NCBI GenBank assembly: GCA_017522785.1
Contig: JAFWYF010000035.1
Location: 32,915-96,914 of the forward strand
DNA: 64,000 nucleotides
Direction of reading: 5' to 3'
From: Bacteroidaceae bacterium
GTDB taxonomy: Bacteria; Bacteroidota; Bacteroidia; Bacteroidales; Bacteroidaceae
Position numbers and translations under genes: made by a program. The notes below the pieces were generated by a model, which was given only the letters and a program-made list of their open reading frames with translations, was not told the origin of the DNA and did not search any database. Below, in pieces: positions 33,971 to 46,281 of this stretch. Positions within the stretch are counted from its first letter, which is position 1. Each line of letters begins with the position of its first letter.

Positions 33971-35776
33971 ATGGGAAACATATTAATAGGTCTTGATTTC
34001 GGTCATGGTGAAGTTGCCGCTTCATATATTGATCTTTCTAATGATAAAAATGAACCAGAAACCTTAAATTTAAGTTCTGTCCCGGCAATTGAAAGACCAA
34101 GAAGAGTCGCTCCTTCATTAATATATAGAACCCCGCGTAATGGAGGTTATGAATATAGCATCGATAACATTAGTGATGTGGTAATTAAGATTAAAGGAAA
34201 AATAGATAATGAGGAAGAACGTTTGGATGCTTATAGAGCATTTGTAAGACAAATTTATGGTAGGCTTATCCAAATGAATGAAGCAATTCTTAAAAAACAG
34301 GACGGTACGTTAAAAGATTTTAAACTTTATATTGCAGCGCCTACAAGCTGGACAGCTAATGAAAAACTTAGATATAAGGAGTTTATTCAAAAGGCATTAA
34401 ATCATGATGTGGAGTGGGTAATTAATGAAAGTGATGCTGCATTTTATTGTAAAAACTCTAATGAGGTGAAAGTTGTTCTCGTAATTGATTATGGCTCTAG
34501 TACTATTGACTATACATTGATAATTGATAATAAAAAACGAAATATAGACTGTTACGCTAATCAATATGGAGCATCATATATTGAAAATAAAATGTTGAGA
34601 AGTTATAAGCACAAAGAGGACTATAAAGAAAAATATAAAAGAACAATACAGGTCCTAAGAGATAGAGGACTTGATTTTATTGGAGTCGATAATTTTATAG
34701 AGTATACATTTAGAAAAGAAAAAGAGAGGTTCTATTCTACAGAAGACAGAGGTGGTTTTGATGCTAAAGCAAACATTATCTATAGAGTTACAAATGATCC
34801 TCAATATAGAAGTAGAGATTATCAATTTATATACGAAGATTGTGATATAGATACTTTGATTAATGATTATAAAGATACTGTAAAGAAAGATTTGGAGTAT
34901 CTAAGAAGTGTGGTTGGCAAACATTTAGGAGATAGAAAACTTGATACGATAATCGTTACAGGTGGTGCATCTCGAATGGATTGGTTTCAGAATATGGTCA
35001 GAAATGTATTTAATGATGCAAACACAATTATTCCGGAGTATGATAATGCTTCTCATGTGGTTTCTGATGGTTTAGTAAAATATGCTGTTGCTCAGTTGGA
35101 ATGTTTAAAACGAGTTGATGAAGGAATCGAAGAACTACGTGAAAACAATACATATTTGAAACTCTATGAAGAGGCAAGAACTAAGGTTTTGGTTCCAATG
35201 ATAAGTGCTCCCTTACAAACAATATGCAATAATTACGCTAATGCTACAGAAGATCTGTCTGTTTCTGTATTATTAGAAGATATACGTAATGAATTAGAAC
35301 GGATTATCCAAGATGATAATTACAAGAGAGAGCTTCACGATAGAATAAAAAAGGAATTAATATGTAAACTCTCTCCTAATATTACAAATATTTTAGTAGA
35401 GAGGCTGAATATCGATGAAAAAAACATAAAAATAGATAGTGATAATATTACATTACAAGATGATAAATTTGATATTGCAGAAACAGTAAATTCTATTTTA
35501 GAACAGATACGGAGCAAGATAGAAACCAGAGTAAGATGGTGTGAACGTCTAGGAGGTCTTAATATTAATATACAAAGAAATAGAACAGACAGAAGAGATC
35601 AAGCCGATGGGATTTTAGAAGAAGTTAATACTGGTAAATATTTTAAATTATCGCGTGATGAAGAGCAACAAGTTAGAGGACAAATTACAGCCTTTGAGGA
35701 ACTTGCAAAAGCATGTGCAAAAGAAGTATTTTATAGGAATGAACTGTTTGATACCCAATTTAAAATTAATAATTAA
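33971..35776 (+). CDS. divergent Hsp70/DnaK-like actin-fold ATPase
   Basis: 601 residues. The nucleotide-binding domain carries phosphate-1 (ILIGLDFGHGEVAASY, residues 4-19), phosphate-2 (VVLVIDYGSSTIDYTL, around residue 170) and adenosine (TIIVTGGASRMDWF, around 328-341) motifs, and the linker-like NESDAAFYC. This is the Hsp70/actin superfamily. After residue about 385 the chain is helical and charged (ELRENNTYLKLYEEARTKVLV and onward) and lacks the recognisable DnaK beta-sandwich for peptide binding, so the client-binding part is new or different. It is preceded by a GrpE-like protein and coexpressed with an AAA+ ATPase. Last gene of the compact run. Confidence 0.8.
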   Translation: MGNILIGLDFGHGEVAASYIDLSNDKNEPETLNLSSVPAIERPRRVAPSLIYRTPRNGGYEYSIDNISDVVIKIKGKIDNEEERLDAYRAFVRQIYGRLIQMNEAILKKQDGTLKDFKLYIAAPTSWTANEKLRYKEFIQKALNHDVEWVINESDAAFYCKNSNEVKVVLVIDYGSSTIDYTLIIDNKKRNIDCYANQYGASYIENKMLRSYKHKEDYKEKYKRTIQVLRDRGLDFIGVDNFIEYTFRKEKERFYSTEDRGGFDAKANIIYRVTNDPQYRSRDYQFIYEDCDIDTLINDYKDTVKKDLEYLRSVVGKHLGDRKLDTIIVTGGASRMDWFQNMVRNVFNDANTIIPEYDNASHVVSDGLVKYAVAQLECLKRVDEGIEELRENNTYLKLYEEARTKVLVPMISAPLQTICNNYANATEDLSVSVLLEDIRNELERIIQDDNYKRELHDRIKKELICKLSPNITNILVERLNIDEKNIKIDSDNITLQDDKFDIAETVNSILEQIRSKIETRVRWCERLGGLNINIQRNRTDRRDQADGILEEVNTGKYFKLSRDEEQQVRGQITAFEELAKACAKEVFYRNELFDTQFKINN

Positions 35777-35795
35777 AAACTAAAGCCTCTTTGTT

Positions 35796-36221
35796 ATGAA
35801 AGATTTGTTGATGGTTATTACTATAATTTCGTTATCTTTATTTCTTTCCTGTTCGCAAAACCAGCAGAGTGGGGTGGAGTATCTGAAAGAGTTATCATCG
35901 GAAGTGGTTTCTTGTACGACCGAGGCAGAATACGATAAGGTATATGAGAAAATAATTGCTTTAAAAGATGATGTGCGCTTTAAAAATAATAAGGCAGACG
36001 TTGCCGAAAATTCCGAGATAGTAAAGAGAATGATTGTTCTAACAGAAGAGGCTTTGGCTGTTAAGGCAATATTATATGTTATGCCGGCAACCGTTACTCC
36101 TAAATCGCAGGATATTAGGTCTTTGGTCGATGAGTGTATAAACAATAAAATAAACGTTCGTACATGGCCATACAACGATGTAAGGGCAGTAGTCTATAAC
36201 TACTACAATATATCGGAATAG
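35796..36221 (+). CDS. small lipoprotein, unknown
   Basis: 141 residues starting MKDLLMVITIISLSLFLSCSQ, with lipobox F-L-S-C. The mature part is helical with a DVRFKNNKADVAENSEIVKRM middle and a NVRTWPYNDVRAVVYNYYN end. No family recognised; similar small lipoproteins with an N-terminal helix pair are frequent in Bacteroides. It follows the Hsp70-like gene by 19 bases in the same direction and precedes a terminator, so it may be the last gene of the island, though its codon use looks less AT-rich than the others. Confidence 0.7.
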   Translation: MKDLLMVITIISLSLFLSCSQNQQSGVEYLKELSSEVVSCTTEAEYDKVYEKIIALKDDVRFKNNKADVAENSEIVKRMIVLTEEALAVKAILYVMPATVTPKSQDIRSLVDECINNKINVRTWPYNDVRAVVYNYYNISE

Positions 36222-36246
36222 GAACGTAATTTATTATGAACTTTAG

Positions 36247-36281
36247 AGGGCGTGTCAAGATATTTTGGCACTCCCTTTTTC
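36247..36281 (+). terminator. intrinsic terminator closing the island
   Basis: Imperfect stem AGGGCGTGTCA (36247-36257) with TGGCACTCCCT (36266-36276) around an 8-base loop, followed by TTTTT. It also explains why the TTG-initiated extension of the next frame (36265) is unlikely to be translated. Confidence 0.6.
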
Positions 36282-36300
36282 TAAATATAACTATTACTAT

Positions 36301-37005
36301 ATGTCGAGAATTTGTTTCCCAAATTATGAGCACAGACATTTTAATTCTCTGCAAAAGGCTTACAGGTATTTTATGTATGTGAAATATTGTGATTTTTCTT
36401 ATCTGATAGCAAATATTATACAGTACAATATCTGTTATCGTGATTATTTACGTGAGTATGGTATAGAATTGCTCATAGAGAAATTGTGTGATGAGGCTCC
36501 TGAGCTAAATAATGACAGTAATACTATCGATTGTCTACGCAAATGGTGGAACGACTGTGGTAGTTGTATAGCTGAATACGATATTCAGTGTTATCATATA
36601 CAAGACGAGATAACTATTCTCGGGCACACTTTTAATGGTTTGAATGATATCATAAAACACTGTGAGATGACTTGTAAAGAGGGTCTTCCGGGAATGATAT
36701 ATTGCTCTCCTTTGGAACGTAAGAAACAGGCTGATATTCATGTTGGTGAGATATATGAACGTTACCCCATCTTTGATAGTTCCGATTTAAAGGATAGACG
36801 TGCTTTCCGTAACTTCATCTTTCGTCATTTACCAATATGTGAAATGGATATGCGTGATGCTTTGACTATTCCGCATAGATGTAATTTCTGTATGGTAAAT
36901 GAGTCTATTCCACACGATATGTTACCAATTCTTTACTATAAAGGTGATGGGGAACACATGTTGTTGGCTACGGGCAAGCGTAATCGGATAGTCGAGGGTG
37001 AATAG
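36301..37005 (+). CDS. Cys-rich hypothetical protein
   Basis: 234 residues from the ATG at 36301. No signal peptide or membrane segment. It is rich in Cys, Tyr and His, with spaced pairs such as CDEAPELNNDSNTIDCL, HCEMTC and a near-C-terminal HRCNFCMVNESIPHDM (CxxC with nearby His), which could bind a metal, and many aromatic residues near the start (NSLQKAYRYFMYVKYCDFSYLI). I do not recognise the family. It converges with cutC, the two stops being 3 bases apart. Confidence 0.6.
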   Translation: MSRICFPNYEHRHFNSLQKAYRYFMYVKYCDFSYLIANIIQYNICYRDYLREYGIELLIEKLCDEAPELNNDSNTIDCLRKWWNDCGSCIAEYDIQCYHIQDEITILGHTFNGLNDIIKHCEMTCKEGLPGMIYCSPLERKKQADIHVGEIYERYPIFDSSDLKDRRAFRNFIFRHLPICEMDMRDALTIPHRCNFCMVNESIPHDMLPILYYKGDGEHMLLATGKRNRIVEGE

Positions 37006-37008
37006 TGA

Positions 37009-37743
37009 TTAGGCGATTGCCTCTACGATTCTGCGAACCTCGTCGGGGTTGGTTTCCTTGCGTGCAAACTCATCGTTGTCGGGGTTACCCATGCTCACTC
37101 CGCTATGGCGATAGCGCATATTACTGCCTACGCTTTTACGTGCCGATGCATGTATCTCTGTTGCACCGCATCCTTCGATTATCTTTGATGCATTGTCGGC
37201 ATTCACTCCGCAACCGGGCATTATTGAGATGCGTCCATTGGCTGTTTGTACCAATGTCTTCAGCAGTTCAATGCCGGCTTGTGCTGTGGTGGCCTGTCCC
37301 GATGTGAGCACTTTGTTGCATCCCAATTGAATTATATCTTCGAGTGCTTGCAATGGGTTTCTGCACATGTCGAAAGCGCGATGAAAGGTAACTGTCATGC
37401 CTTGTGCTGCATTAATAAGTCGTTGGCAAGCCTTTTTGTCTATGTCTCCGTCGGCTGTAAGTGCTCCAATGACAACGCCGTCGGCTCCGCACTCTTTTGC
37501 AACAGTAATATCCTGCTCCATGCTTGCCACTTCGTTGTCGTCATAAAGAAAATCGCCTCCACGAGCACGAATAAGTACGTGGAGTGCAATCCCTTCAACC
37601 TTACGTACTTCGCGAATGAGGCCAGCCGATGGGGTTACACCGCCAATCTCCAGAGCAGAGCATAATTCAACACGTTTAGCACCTCCATCGCGAGCTGCTA
37701 TAGCGCTCTGCACACTGCCTACACACACTTCGAGTATTGCCAT
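37009..37743 (-). CDS. cutC: CutC family protein (copper homeostasis CutC)
   Basis: 244 residues with the TIM-barrel CutC pattern: ILEVCVGSVQSAIAARDGGAKRVELCSAL at the N terminus, GGVTPSAGLI, HVLIRARGGDFLYDDNEV, GADGVVIGALTADGDID, MTVTFHRAFDMC, VLTSGQ, and IMPGCGVNADNASKII. The original copper-export role in E. coli is disputed and the enzymatic activity is unknown. The gene follows the alpha-fucosidase gene by 3 bases, so the two are probably cotranscribed. Confidence 0.93.
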   Translation of the reverse strand: MAILEVCVGSVQSAIAARDGGAKRVELCSALEIGGVTPSAGLIREVRKVEGIALHVLIRARGGDFLYDDNEVASMEQDITVAKECGADGVVIGALTADGDIDKKACQRLINAAQGMTVTFHRAFDMCRNPLQALEDIIQLGCNKVLTSGQATTAQAGIELLKTLVQTANGRISIMPGCGVNADNASKIIEGCGATEIHASARKSVGSNMRYRHSGVSMGNPDNDEFARKETNPDEVRRIVEAIA

Positions 37744-37746
37744 TCT

Positions 37747-39063
37747 CTATTTTGTTATTAGTTCGACAATATAATCGGCTCCTTGTGGAACTTCGTTGAG
37801 CATCAGAACTGTTCCCTCTTTTCTCTTTTTTACCTTTACAGCCTTTTTATCGCTATAGGTAAATGCCTTTTTTACTTTGCAGTTGAGTGGCAACAGCAAC
37901 TCTTTCTCTTGGTGGTTGAATATGTGTACAAACAGACGCTCTCCCTTGCGTGTGGTAACACCCCACTCCTGTGCCGGTATGTCTCCTGCTGTGGTGCCGT
38001 AAACGGTCTCTCCATTGGCTTGCATCCATTCGCCCATTCCTTTTAAACGCTCAACGGCTGCAGCGGGTAGCTCTCCATTAGGCTGGGGACCTACATTCAT
38101 CAAAAGGTTTGCTCCTTTACCGGCTGTACTCACAAGATATCTTATAAGTGTGTCGAGGCTCTTGTAGTTTTGGTCAATCAGTTTATAACCCCACATACCG
38201 TTCATTGTTTGGCAGGTCTCCAATGGTAAACGGCTGATACTTTGTCCCGACAAACCGGCTGTATTCTCTCCCGGCAGGTCGCGCTCGAAAATCTGAATAT
38301 CCTCTCCTGCGTGTGGGGTAACATGGTGGTTGTTTCCAACAAGACATGCCGGTTGCAAGCGGTGTATTAGTGCATATTGTTCCTCTAACTGCCAATCGAA
38401 AGGAACAGAGTCGTTGTCGTGGTCCCAATGACCGTCGAACCAAATGGCACCTATCTCTCCATAGTTGGTGAGCAACTCGGTGAGCTGTTTGTTCATGAAC
38501 TCGTAGTATGCTGGCCAATCTACCTTTGTTGAGTCTACGCCTATAACCTGTCGACCGGTGCGTCCTCTGGGATATTCGTCGCGAGCCCAATCGAGGTGCG
38601 AATAGTAGAGGTGTAACTTAATACCCTGTTTGTGGCACTCATCGGCAAGTTCTTTAATGACATCGCGACCAAAAGGTGTCGCATCGACAATGTTGTAATC
38701 CGATTGCTCTGTGTCCCACATCGAGAAACTGTCGTGGTGGCGCGATGTAAAGCATATATATTTTGCTCCCGAAGCCTTTATTGCCGAAACCCACTCCTTG
38801 GCATTGAATCGGTGCGGGTAAAAGGCATCGGCCACCTTTGCATACTCATTTTTGTCTATGGGGAAATTCTGCATATACCATTCGCCTTGTGCAAACATGC
38901 TATATATACCCCAATGTATGAATATACCAAAACGGTTCTCTTCGAACTCTTGACGTGCCTTCAGATTCTCGGGAGTGGGAACGTACTCTTGTGCTTCTAT
39001 TGCAGAAACAAAAACAAAAATCGCAACAAGTGTTGTCGATATAAATCTTTTTAATGTGTTCAT
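37747..39063 (-). CDS. alpha-L-fucosidase, GH29
   Basis: 438 residues with a signal peptide (MNTLKRFISTTLVAIFVFVSAIEAQ). The GH29 catalytic barrel is clear: ENRFGIFIHWGIYSMFAQGEWYM, AKYICFTSRHHDSFSMWDTEQSDYNIVD, and the nucleophile Asp in GAIWFDGHWDHD. A C-terminal beta domain follows (ERLFVHIFNHQEKELLLPLN). It should release fucose from host or dietary glycans in the periplasm or at the surface. No SusC/D pair is adjacent, so it is not in an evident polysaccharide utilisation locus. Confidence 0.95.
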   Translation of the reverse strand: MNTLKRFISTTLVAIFVFVSAIEAQEYVPTPENLKARQEFEENRFGIFIHWGIYSMFAQGEWYMQNFPIDKNEYAKVADAFYPHRFNAKEWVSAIKASGAKYICFTSRHHDSFSMWDTEQSDYNIVDATPFGRDVIKELADECHKQGIKLHLYYSHLDWARDEYPRGRTGRQVIGVDSTKVDWPAYYEFMNKQLTELLTNYGEIGAIWFDGHWDHDNDSVPFDWQLEEQYALIHRLQPACLVGNNHHVTPHAGEDIQIFERDLPGENTAGLSGQSISRLPLETCQTMNGMWGYKLIDQNYKSLDTLIRYLVSTAGKGANLLMNVGPQPNGELPAAAVERLKGMGEWMQANGETVYGTTAGDIPAQEWGVTTRKGERLFVHIFNHQEKELLLPLNCKVKKAFTYSDKKAVKVKKRKEGTVLMLNEVPQGADYIVELITK

Positions 39064-39208
39064 CTGTTTTTGGTTTTTGTGATGTGCGAATATATAAAAA
39101 AAGTGAATGAGTTATATGAAGTTTGTTCTATTATTTTGCTCTTTCTGCTCTTTGAACTATATTCGCGATGAATAATTAGGATAAATTATAGATTTAAAAC
39201 GATATTTT

Positions 39209-39502
39209 ATGGAACTTAATTTTCACGGAATACTCATAGGCGTGGCAACCTTTCTCATTATTGGCCTTTTCCATCCATTGGTTATAAAAAGTGAATATTA
39301 TATAGGTGTAAAAAGTTGGTGGCTCTTTCTTGTTCTTGGAATTATAACGCTTGCAGTGTCGTTGGTCATTGAAAATAACGACTTATCGATACTTTTTGGT
39401 GTGGTTGCTTTCTCTTCGTTCTGGAGCATAGGCGAGGTGTTTGAACAAAAGAAAAGGGTTGAGAAAGGGTGGTTCCCCGCCAATCCAAAGCGTAAAAAAT
39501 AG
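39209..39502 (+). CDS. DUF4491 family membrane protein
   Basis: 97 residues with three hydrophobic helices (GILIGVATFLIIGLFHPLVI, WWLFLVLGIITLAVSLVI, DLSILFGVVAFSSFWSIGEVFEQ) and the conserved tail KRVEKGWFPANPKRKK. This is the DUF4491 signature seen across Bacteroidetes; function is unknown. Stand-alone gene. Confidence 0.9.
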   Translation: MELNFHGILIGVATFLIIGLFHPLVIKSEYYIGVKSWWLFLVLGIITLAVSLVIENNDLSILFGVVAFSSFWSIGEVFEQKKRVEKGWFPANPKRKK

Positions 39503-39621
39503 ATGATAGGAGTAATTCTTGTCTGCTAATCCTATAATTTTTAGGATGTTTTTGGCTTGTTATAAAATAGGATTGTTTCTAAAAATTTTATAAAAGTTAT
39601 ACGTTGATATAGATAATTAAC

Positions 39622-39629
39622 TATATTTG
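39622..39629 (+). promoter_or_regulatory. candidate -7 box for the beta-galactosidase gene
   Basis: TATATTTG matches TAnnTTTG and gives an untranslated leader of about 90 bases before the ATG at 39729. The -33 partner is unclear. Confidence 0.4.
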
Positions 39630-39722
39630 CGTTAAATCGCTTTTTTTATGTTGCTTGCATAAAAGTCGATTTTGTTAAATAACGTAGTTTAGACATCATA
39701 CGAAATAAAACAAATTAAATAA

Positions 39723-43964
<4,242 letters not shown>

Positions 43965-43980
43965 AAACAGTTTCTTACAT

Positions 43981-44026
43981 ATAAACGACAAGACAGCATC
44001 CTAATGTATGCTGTCTTGTCGTTTAT
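43981..44026. terminator. bidirectional intrinsic terminator
   Basis: ATAAACGACAAGACAGCAT (43981-43999) pairs perfectly with ATGCTGTCTTGTCGTTTAT (44008-44026). Lies between the converging beta-galactosidase and radical SAM genes. Confidence 0.9.
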
Positions 44027-44062
44027 ATATGTTGTTTAATAAAATGCAAAACTATTATAGGC

Positions 44063-44905
44063 TTATTTCTTTCTGAATCTTTTGGTAACGGCTGCATAGC
44101 CACAGCGACGGCACAAGGGCTCAACAGCATTGTGGCGTGTAAAGCCGTCGTAAATGGCGCGTGCTCGTGGCGACTCCAGTATATCTTCAAGTTCTGCCTC
44201 GAAAAGATTGCCTAGTGCTATTTCTCCTTCGTGGTCCAGACAACAGGGGACAACAGTACCATCTACAAGCACACCAATTTGGTTTCTAAGTGCATAGCAG
44301 AAAGATTCCTCACAAGCATATTCGTCGCTTTCGCTATCGGGCCACTCAAATATTTTGTCAAATTCAATATATAGGTTCTCTTGTAGTCTCCATCCATAGT
44401 AGCGCTCGCTCCATGGCTGTGGCGCATATTCCGATATAAGTTGTATGAGTCTTTCGTTGTTGTTCTCGCTGCCTCCTTGATTCCAAAAACGCAATACGAT
44501 GACAATGCCTCGCGCCACAGCCTCGATAGAGAACTTCATAACCTCGCGTATGTATTCTTCGGCATCCTCGCGACTGTTTCCCTCGTGCGAGTGTAGCGAT
44601 ATTTGTATCTTGTGGGGTAGTGCATCAATAATGTCATACGCCTTTGCAAGCAACGTGCCATTCGTGGTGAGCACCGGAATAAATCCCTTTCTACGTGCAA
44701 TCTCTATGAACTGTGGCAGTTGAGGGTGTAGTAACGGCTCGCCCATAAGATGAAAATATAGGAACTTTATCTTGCCTTGCAAACGATTGGTGAGCGTTTC
44801 GAACTCTTCTAATGTAAGACGTCGCTTTGCCCTATCGGTCTTTGGACAAAAGAAGCAGTTGAGGTTGCATATATTTGTTATTTCGAGGTAGCAACGAGTA
44901 ATCAT
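44063..44905 (-). CDS. radical SAM protein with SPASM-like C terminus
   Basis: 280 residues. The iron-sulfur motif is CNLNCFFC (Cys13, Cys17, Cys20), followed by MGEPLLHPQLPQFIEIARRKG (the GGE-like motif and SAM contact). The C-terminal part has cysteines in ESFCYALRNQIGVLVDGTVVPCCLDHEGEIALGNLFEAELEDIL and CRRCGY, as in SPASM/twitch domains that hold extra clusters. Such proteins modify peptides or cofactors; no precursor peptide gene is adjacent. Substrate unknown. Confidence 0.9.
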   Translation of the reverse strand: MITRCYLEITNICNLNCFFCPKTDRAKRRLTLEEFETLTNRLQGKIKFLYFHLMGEPLLHPQLPQFIEIARRKGFIPVLTTNGTLLAKAYDIIDALPHKIQISLHSHEGNSREDAEEYIREVMKFSIEAVARGIVIVLRFWNQGGSENNNERLIQLISEYAPQPWSERYYGWRLQENLYIEFDKIFEWPDSESDEYACEESFCYALRNQIGVLVDGTVVPCCLDHEGEIALGNLFEAELEDILESPRARAIYDGFTRHNAVEPLCRRCGYAAVTKRFRKK

Positions 44906-44963
44906 AATAATCCTATCCGTTCAAATAAAAAAAGATGAAGAAGCATTGCTTCTTCATCTTCAG

Positions 44964-45036
44964 TGATTCGCCTGGGGCTCGAACCCAGGACCCCATCCTT
45001 AAAAGGGATGTGCTCTACCTGCTGAGCTAGCGAATC
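44964..45036 (-). tRNA. tRNA-Lys (anticodon UUU)
   Basis: On the minus strand: acceptor GATTCGC with GCGAATC, D arm GCTCAGCAGGTAGAGC, anticodon loop CTTTTAA with anticodon TTT, T arm CCTGGGTTCGAGCCCCAGG. CCA not encoded. A strong promoter lies 24 bases upstream. Confidence 0.97.
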
Positions 45037-45060
45037 TACCTAAGTGCCGTTAAGCGTGTG

Positions 45061-45091
45061 CAAAGATAGGGTAAATTTTTCTATTTGCAAA
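45061..45091 (-). promoter_or_regulatory. promoter of tRNA-Lys
   Basis: On the minus strand TTTG (45088-45091), 19 bases, then TATCTTTG (45061-45068): a full match to the Bacteroidetes consensus. Mature tRNA begins 25 bases further on. Confidence 0.7.
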
Positions 45092-45115
45092 TATTTTTGG
45101 GAAAATTTTGCGATT

Positions 45116-46276
45116 TTATTGATTTTTATTTTCTGATATGGCTTTTTTTAGGGCATTTTCAGTTTCATTAGCCTCTTTTTTGTCGTCTACGTCGCATCTT
45201 TTTATGCTGTTTATCTCGTGGTAGCGTTTAATGTATCCAATGAGTAATGTTGTCATGGGTAACGCTACAATCATTCCCAAAACTCCCAATAGCTTGCCCC
45301 ATATTGCAAGTGATAGTAAGATTATTGCCGGATGCAGTTTCATGCCACGTCCCAAAATACATGGTACCAATATAAGGTCTTGAATAACCTGCACAATGGC
45401 TAATACTATAAATGCCGATAATAGAACGAACCAAAAATTCTCCCCATTGTTTGCCGCCTTAAGCAACGACAGCATAATCATTGGCAATAGAGATACCAAT
45501 TGCAGGTATGGTACAAGGTTCAGCAATCCTATGAATAGTCCAAAACCTATTGCAAGAGGGAAATCTATTATAAGAAATCCGGTAGAATACAGTATGCCTA
45601 CACAAAGCGCTACAAGTGCTTGTCCACGAAAATATTGGTTCATGCCGGCCGAAATGTCGCTCGACAGCTTGGCAGCAATCTCGCGCCAACGTACAGGCAA
45701 AAACAGTTTCCACTCATCCGATAGCTTCTCGTAATCGAGCAGTATAAAAAATATGTATAGCAAGGCAATACATGCCGAGAACAGGTGAACAATCACTCCT
45801 ATAGTGCCCACTAACAGCGATTGTGTATGTTGGTATATGTTTTGCAGAAGGTCTTGCACACCGTTGTTTTGCAACAGGCTTACAACATCTTGCTCGTTGG
45901 CATACTCTCTAACAGCCTCTATTATTACAGGTGAAATAGATGGGTTGCTAATCTGGTTGCTAAGGAAATTAACTGTTACATTCTTGAACGTGTTGAATTC
46001 ATTGGTTATTGATGGTGCAATGAGCATTGCAAAACCCACAATCAATGAAACTACAACGAGCATTACAGCAAGAATGGCCAAAAGTCGCGATTTGAATCGC
46101 AGTTTGTACTGCACGAAGCACACCATTGGATAGAGTAGATATGCCACCAACCATGCTACTGCAAATGGTAGTAATACGCTACTCAAACTATTTAGAACAA
46201 GATAGGATATGCCTATGGTTATAAGTACCAAAATTATGCGCAAAAAGCGACCTAGTGTAACCTCTTGATATTTCAT
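45116..46276 (-). CDS. AI-2E family transporter (PerM-like permease)
   Basis: 386 residues with about eight membrane helices (IILVLITIGISYLVLNSLSSVLLPFAVAWLVAYLLYPM at the start, LVALCVGILYSTGFLIIDFPLAIGFGLFIGLLNLVPYL in the second half). The GLLNLVPYLGP-like motif and the KLHPAIILLSLAIWGKLLGVLGMIVALPMTTLL segment are hallmarks of the family. Some members export autoinducer-2, others are Na+/H+ antiporters; the substrate here is unknown. Lies 5 bases downstream of the GT90 gene on the same strand. Confidence 0.9.
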   Translation of the reverse strand: MKYQEVTLGRFLRIILVLITIGISYLVLNSLSSVLLPFAVAWLVAYLLYPMVCFVQYKLRFKSRLLAILAVMLVVVSLIVGFAMLIAPSITNEFNTFKNVTVNFLSNQISNPSISPVIIEAVREYANEQDVVSLLQNNGVQDLLQNIYQHTQSLLVGTIGVIVHLFSACIALLYIFFILLDYEKLSDEWKLFLPVRWREIAAKLSSDISAGMNQYFRGQALVALCVGILYSTGFLIIDFPLAIGFGLFIGLLNLVPYLQLVSLLPMIMLSLLKAANNGENFWFVLLSAFIVLAIVQVIQDLILVPCILGRGMKLHPAIILLSLAIWGKLLGVLGMIVALPMTTLLIGYIKRYHEINSIKRCDVDDKKEANETENALKKAISENKNQ

Positions 46277-46281
46277 GTTGT

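Noticed and set aside
36265..36300. TTG-initiated N-terminal extension of the Cys-rich protein
   Set aside because: It would begin inside the terminator hairpin; the ATG at 36301 is preferred.
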